Source: Treponema sp. UBA4319
Lineage (GTDB): Bacteria > Spirochaetota > Spirochaetia > Treponematales > Treponemataceae
DNA: 17,228 bases
Assembly (NCBI GenBank): GCA_002393865.1
Contig: DGUD01000145.1
Coordinates: 1 to 17,228, forward strand
Direction of reading: 5' to 3'
The position numbers and the translations under genes were made by a program. The notes below the pieces were generated by a model. It saw nothing but the letters and a program-made list of their open reading frames with translations, was not told where the DNA came from and ran no database searches. This document shows, piece after piece, positions 14,015 to 17,228 of this stretch. Within the stretch, counting starts at the first letter, position 1. Every line of letters begins with the position of its first letter.

Positions 14015-15516
14015 CAGCGTCCTCCTGTTCCGCTGCTACCGAGCGCCCGCATGATGTCCTCGCAGAACAGGCTCATCTTCTCATGCAGCTTGTGCCGCAG
14101 CGCCGCTTCCTGCGCGGTACCCCGGCTGCGCTCCAGCAGGACGTTGTCCGCCGTGTATGCTTCCCTGAGCCATTCGGCCTTCCCCAGGTTCTTGCGGACG
14201 ATTTCCTGCAGGAAGACGATAGTCCTTCCGTCCGGGTCGTCCATGTTCCGCTCGATGCGCGGCATACGCTTTCCTGCGGCGCGGGAGAGGGCTCTCTCGC
14301 AGGATTCCCAGCTGATGTCCTGTATGCTGCCGAGGGAATTCCTGTAGCGGTAGTGGTCGCTCAGGCGGAAGAGCCTGCCGCCAAAATCCTGTGCCGCGAA
14401 CCAGTCTGCGTAAAGGCTGAGCGATGCCGAAGGAAAGGTGGCAGGGGCTGTCCGCGTCTCTTGCGTGCGCAGGCGGCAGTCGGCCGGCGCATGGAAGCAT
14501 TCGAGCGCGTTTGGCGCTGTGTGCGCGGCTCCGGAGGAGGGGGCAAGGTCGAGCCCGCAGAAGAATACGTCTCCGCTGGTCAGCGAGAGCGCGAGCTGTG
14601 CCGCCGTTCCGCTGACGGTTCCGTTCCGTTCCGCGTGGATTGCCGCAAAGCCGCAGGCCTGCAGCAAGGTCTCGGAAATCCCGTCCCCGTAGGAGAGGGG
14701 GACGATTGTATGCGAGAAGGCCTGTGCGTAGCAGGCTGCCTCGGCGGGGAGCGCCAGCACGATTTCGGGGTGTGCCTGCAGCGCCGCGGCGAGGTGCAGC
14801 TTTGCCCAGTAGCCCCCGTCGGTAGATATGCATATATCCGGTATGATTGCCTCATGCACGAGCGGCTGCAGCGCGGACGAGACTGCGATGAGGAAGAAGG
14901 AGTCCCTGTGCCGGCGGATGAGCGGCAGCGAAGCTTTCAGGCTGGGGCCGCTCGCGCAGATGAGGACAGGGGCGTCTCCTGCCTGTATGCGGGCGGTCTG
15001 TTTTGCAAAATGACAGAAGCGCAGCGCATTTTTTGCCCATCGCTTTGCAAAAAAACTACGGGTCGCAAGAATATTGCGGCTCTTGATGACCGCGGATTTT
15101 ATCGCCTTCCAGCTTGCCTCGTATGCGTCAGGAAAGGCTTTTTCCGACGGCTGCCACGAGACAAAGAGGCAGCTGGCAAGGCCTTCTTCGCCCATATACA
15201 TGAACAGCTGCTCTGACAGGGGAACGGCAGTGTCTGCCGCGTAAAAAACTTTGTCCCACAGATTGTCCGTGGAACTGAATTCTTGCGCGTAGCGTATGGC
15301 ACATAGCTTTGCGGAAGGAAAGCGTTGTTTAAAATAAGGAATGCAGTAGGAGAGGGCAGGCCCGGTTACGGTGACGTAACCGGGAGTAAAATCGCAGGAA
15401 ATGCTTTGTACAAAGCGCTCGGCTTCATGACCCGGCTTATATGCGGAATGCAAGCGTATGGACTTGCACGTGCAGGTCATGGAGCCGTCGGCGGCTTTTG
15501 CAAAAACAATGTCCAT
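14014..15516 (-). CDS. DUF115 / MptE-like motility-associated (Maf-type) protein 2 (500 aa)
   Basis: A second DUF115 protein, clearly divergent from its neighbour. Core motifs are PVLICASGPSLKAS (183-196), FFLIAVSSALQPLVHEAIIP then DICISTDGGYW (207-237), and FFCGLDLAPSSGAAHT (318-333). GLDLAPSSG corresponds to GADFAYSSG in the neighbour, so both keep the late acidic residue. The N-terminal 170 residues differ and show no GxGxG. The C-terminal 70 residues are helical and charged. The start at ATG 15514-15516 has AAGGA upstream, within the stop region of the acidic-protein gene (5-bp gap). Tandem divergent Maf-type genes may act on different acceptors or as a heteromer; that is inference. No signal peptide is present. 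Confidence 0.83.
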   Translation of the reverse strand: MDIVFAKAADGSMTCTCKSIRLHSAYKPGHEAERFVQSISCDFTPGYVTVTGPALSYCIPYFKQRFPSAKLCAIRYAQEFSSTDNLWDKVFYAADTAVPLSEQLFMYMGEEGLASCLFVSWQPSEKAFPDAYEASWKAIKSAVIKSRNILATRSFFAKRWAKNALRFCHFAKQTARIQAGDAPVLICASGPSLKASLPLIRRHRDSFFLIAVSSALQPLVHEAIIPDICISTDGGYWAKLHLAAALQAHPEIVLALPAEAACYAQAFSHTIVPLSYGDGISETLLQACGFAAIHAERNGTVSGTAAQLALSLTSGDVFFCGLDLAPSSGAAHTAPNALECFHAPADCRLRTQETRTAPATFPSASLSLYADWFAAQDFGGRLFRLSDHYRYRNSLGSIQDISWESCERALSRAAGKRMPRIERNMDDPDGRTIVFLQEIVRKNLGKAEWLREAYTADNVLLERSRGTAQEAALRHKLHEKMSLFCEDIMRALGSSGTGGR

Positions 15517-15521
15517 CGTCC

Positions 15522-17228
15522 TTAAGCCAGACCAAGTTCGTTGAACAGTTTCTTGTACGTGTTGAATTCCTCTGATTTTGCGAATTCCGCGATTTTCTCT
15601 TCGGGAAGGCTTTCAAGCAGCTGATCCATGTAGGACAGCACGGACTTGATTTCTTCCTTCAGGTCGGCAGGAATTGCGGCAGAGCCTGTGCTGGTCTCTG
15701 ATGCAGCTTCACTGCTTTCGCTGCTTTCTGCTTCGCTTACAGGGCTTTCTTCCGCCGTGGTCTCCGGCTCTGCTGTCTCGCTGCTCACAGCTTCAGCTGT
15801 CTCTGCAGCAGGCGCCTCCTCTGCTTCGGATTCGCCAGGAGCCCATTCGTTGAAGACCTGCTCCACGGGCTCTTCGCTAATGCCGGGCTCGATGACCTCT
15901 TCTTCCTCTTCCTTGTCGGCATTCTCGTCGTTCGCAAGGTATGTCAGCTTGTCGTCTGTGAGCGGCTCTTCCTCGCTGCTGCCGTCATCAAAGAGCTTGA
16001 TAGGCTCGGAAAGGGCTTCGATTGAGTCGGAGCTGGCCTCCGCTTCGGCGGCAGGCTCTGCGTCTGCGGCGCTGGCCTCGTCCTGCGGCATGCTTCTGTC
16101 TATCTCAGGAGCAGCTTCCTCTGCGGCGGGCTCGCTTTCAGCGGACGCTTCTGCCTCAGGGCTTTCGTTCTCAGGCTGCGCTTCGGTGAATTCCGCGCTG
16201 TTGAGGATATTGCTCAGCTCGTTCACAGAGAGCGTCGCGTCATCGGCGTTCTCATCTCCGCCAAAGAAACCTGCCTCTGAGCTCTGGTCTGTTGCGACCG
16301 GAATATCTGCATCGGAAATGTCATCCAGTGCAGGCTCGCATCCGTCTTCCGTCTCAGCTCCGGAGCTCTCGCTTTCAGGCGCTGCGGCCGGAATCTCCTC
16401 CGCTGCTTCTTCTGTGGCAGCTTCTTCAGGAGCAGGCTCTGCCGATTCGGATACGGTGCTTTCGGGAACAGAGGCTTCTTCAGCCGTGCTTTCCGCTGCC
16501 TCATCCTGTACGGGCTCGTCTTCCACGCTTTCCTCGGGACTTGCTTCCGGGCTGTCGCTGCTGATATCTGCGCTTGCCGTTTCTGCTTCCGGCGCCTCTC
16601 CCTCTTGCGGCGCCTCGGAGAATTCCGCGCTGCTGAGGATATTGCTCAGCTCGTTGCCAGAGAGCGTCGCGTCATCGGCGTTCTCATCCCCGCCGAAGAA
16701 GCCTGCATCTGCGTTTGCGTCTTCTGGTACGATTTCGAGCTCTTCGGACTCATCCTGTCGTTGGACTTTTATGGTCTCAACTTCAGATTTCAGGTTGTTG
16801 ATTTCGTCTTTCAAGCTTGAAATCTCGCTTGAGATTTGTTTAAGAATTGTTGTTAGTTCTTCATTCATATCGTCCTGCCCATTATCCTCAGTTGTTTCTT
16901 CAACAACAGTCTCTGTAGTAGTAACAGCAGTTTCTCCGCCAACTGTGTTATCTATATTTTTATCAGCCGGTTCTCCAGCTGTTGCGTCCGTCCATGATTC
17001 CTGGCTTGCAAGCGCTGCGATTCCAGCCCCTGCAACGGCACTTCCTGCCAGTGCGGCAAACGCCGGCGCTTCGTCTGCCAAAGCAGGCGCCTCTTCTGCG
17101 GCGCTTGTATCTGCGCTGTCCGCGGGTGCCTCATCAGCAAACGCCGGCGCTTCATCGGCGAAGGCTGTGCTTTCCTCCGGCATAGCTCTTTCTGCAGGAA
17201 CTGCGTCTCCGGGAACGGGGATGTCTAT
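15522..17228 (-). CDS. Acidic Ala/Glu-rich coiled-coil repeat protein (5' end outside window)
   Basis: The frame runs from TAA 15522-15524 to the right edge without a stop; codons upstream of the first visible ATG (17183) still read as similar sequence (IPVPGDAVPAERA), so the true start lies beyond 17228. Going inward from the ATG: Ala-rich ADEAPAFA repeats; a Gly/Ala hydrophobic stretch (FAALAGSAVAGAGIAALA) that could be a weak TM segment; a coiled coil (ILKQISSEISSLKDEINNLK); two near-identical modules with FFGGDENADDATLS and NELSNIL; long acidic low-complexity sequence; and an ordered helical C-terminus (EIKSVLSYMDQLLESLPEEK). It leads the visible part of the DUF115 operon. Composition suggests a flexible scaffold or tether. 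Function is unknown. Confidence 0.8.
   Translation of the reverse strand: MDIPVPGDAVPAERAMPEESTAFADEAPAFADEAPADSADTSAAEEAPALADEAPAFAALAGSAVAGAGIAALASQESWTDATAGEPADKNIDNTVGGETAVTTTETVVEETTEDNGQDDMNEELTTILKQISSEISSLKDEINNLKSEVETIKVQRQDESEELEIVPEDANADAGFFGGDENADDATLSGNELSNILSSAEFSEAPQEGEAPEAETASADISSDSPEASPEESVEDEPVQDEAAESTAEEASVPESTVSESAEPAPEEAATEEAAEEIPAAAPESESSGAETEDGCEPALDDISDADIPVATDQSSEAGFFGGDENADDATLSVNELSNILNSAEFTEAQPENESPEAEASAESEPAAEEAAPEIDRSMPQDEASAADAEPAAEAEASSDSIEALSEPIKLFDDGSSEEEPLTDDKLTYLANDENADKEEEEEVIEPGISEEPVEQVFNEWAPGESEAEEAPAAETAEAVSSETAEPETTAEESPVSEAESSESSEAASETSTGSAAIPADLKEEIKSVLSYMDQLLESLPEEKIAEFAKSEEFNTYKKLFNELGLA
16188..16274 (-). repeat. 87-bp in-frame direct repeat, copy A
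   Basis: Matches 16620-16706 in the same orientation at about 81 of 87 positions and in the same reading frame, 432 bp away. It encodes the module with FFGGDENADDATLSVNEL and SNILNSAEF, in the C-terminal-side position of the protein. Recombination between copies would remove or add exactly 144 codons. Confidence 0.85.
16620..16706 (-). repeat. 87-bp in-frame direct repeat, copy B
   Basis: Partner of 16188-16274, encoding FFGGDENADDATLSGNEL and SNILSSAEF. The near identity contrasts with the unrelated low-complexity sequence between the copies, indicating either recent duplication or selection on the module. Confidence 0.85.

Noticed and set aside
13900..15216. 438-aa plus-strand open frame opposite the second DUF115 gene
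   Set aside because: Antisense shadow; the minus strand encodes conserved DUF115 motifs and tightly coupled starts and stops.
15522..17228. CRISPR-like array from repeated GC-rich blocks
   Set aside because: Only two similar 87-bp blocks 432 bp apart, both in frame in one protein; no regular repeat-spacer structure.

Overview
The window looks like chromosomal DNA of a treponeme-type spirochaete. The clues are a eukaryote-like isoleucyl-tRNA synthetase, several lipoproteins with LASC, LLSGC or LFSC lipoboxes, a pair of DUF115 (MptE-like, 'motility associated factor') genes, and an ileS-lipoprotein gene order that I recall from Treponema pallidum. The core half is moderately GC-rich. The species cannot be named from the sequence.

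Region 1 (about 1-3480) is an AT-rich accessory island. It holds the tail of a membrane protein and a small membrane protein gene. A GC-rich 1.46-kb element (583-2042) follows: one tyrosine-recombinase gene enclosed by a perfect 69-bp inverted repeat. Each repeat contains a palindrome laid out like a Xer-type core site (11-bp arms, 6-bp centre), so the element may be self-inverting or mobile. Then, on the minus strand, comes a scarred toxin-like cluster: a RelB/DinJ-like antitoxin apparently missing most of its DNA-binding half, the C-terminal end of an M91/NleD-like metallopeptidase (HELIH), and a coupled exported protein that could be its immunity protein.

Region 2 (about 3390-3880) has a bidirectional terminator, a 64-aa lipoprotein made almost entirely of four packed CxxCxGxG motifs, and three consecutive inverted repeats just before a good sigma70-type promoter.

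Region 3 (3880-10556, plus strand) is a DUF1566-like lipoprotein followed by a probable four-gene operon: ileS, a treponemal lipoprotein, a uracil-phosphoribosyltransferase-like protein with a long N-terminal extension, and a TPR lipoprotein.

Region 4 (10548-17228, minus strand, convergent with region 3 and overlapping it by 9 bp) is a tight four-gene operon. In order of transcription it has an acidic, Ala/Glu-rich coiled-coil protein (5' end outside the window), two different DUF115 proteins, and a two-TM protein with a long acidic linker and a degenerate GGDEF domain. Stop/start overlaps or a 5-bp gap couple all four. This operon and the inverted-repeat recombinase element are the best candidates for undescribed systems. 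No rRNA, tRNA or CRISPR array was seen.
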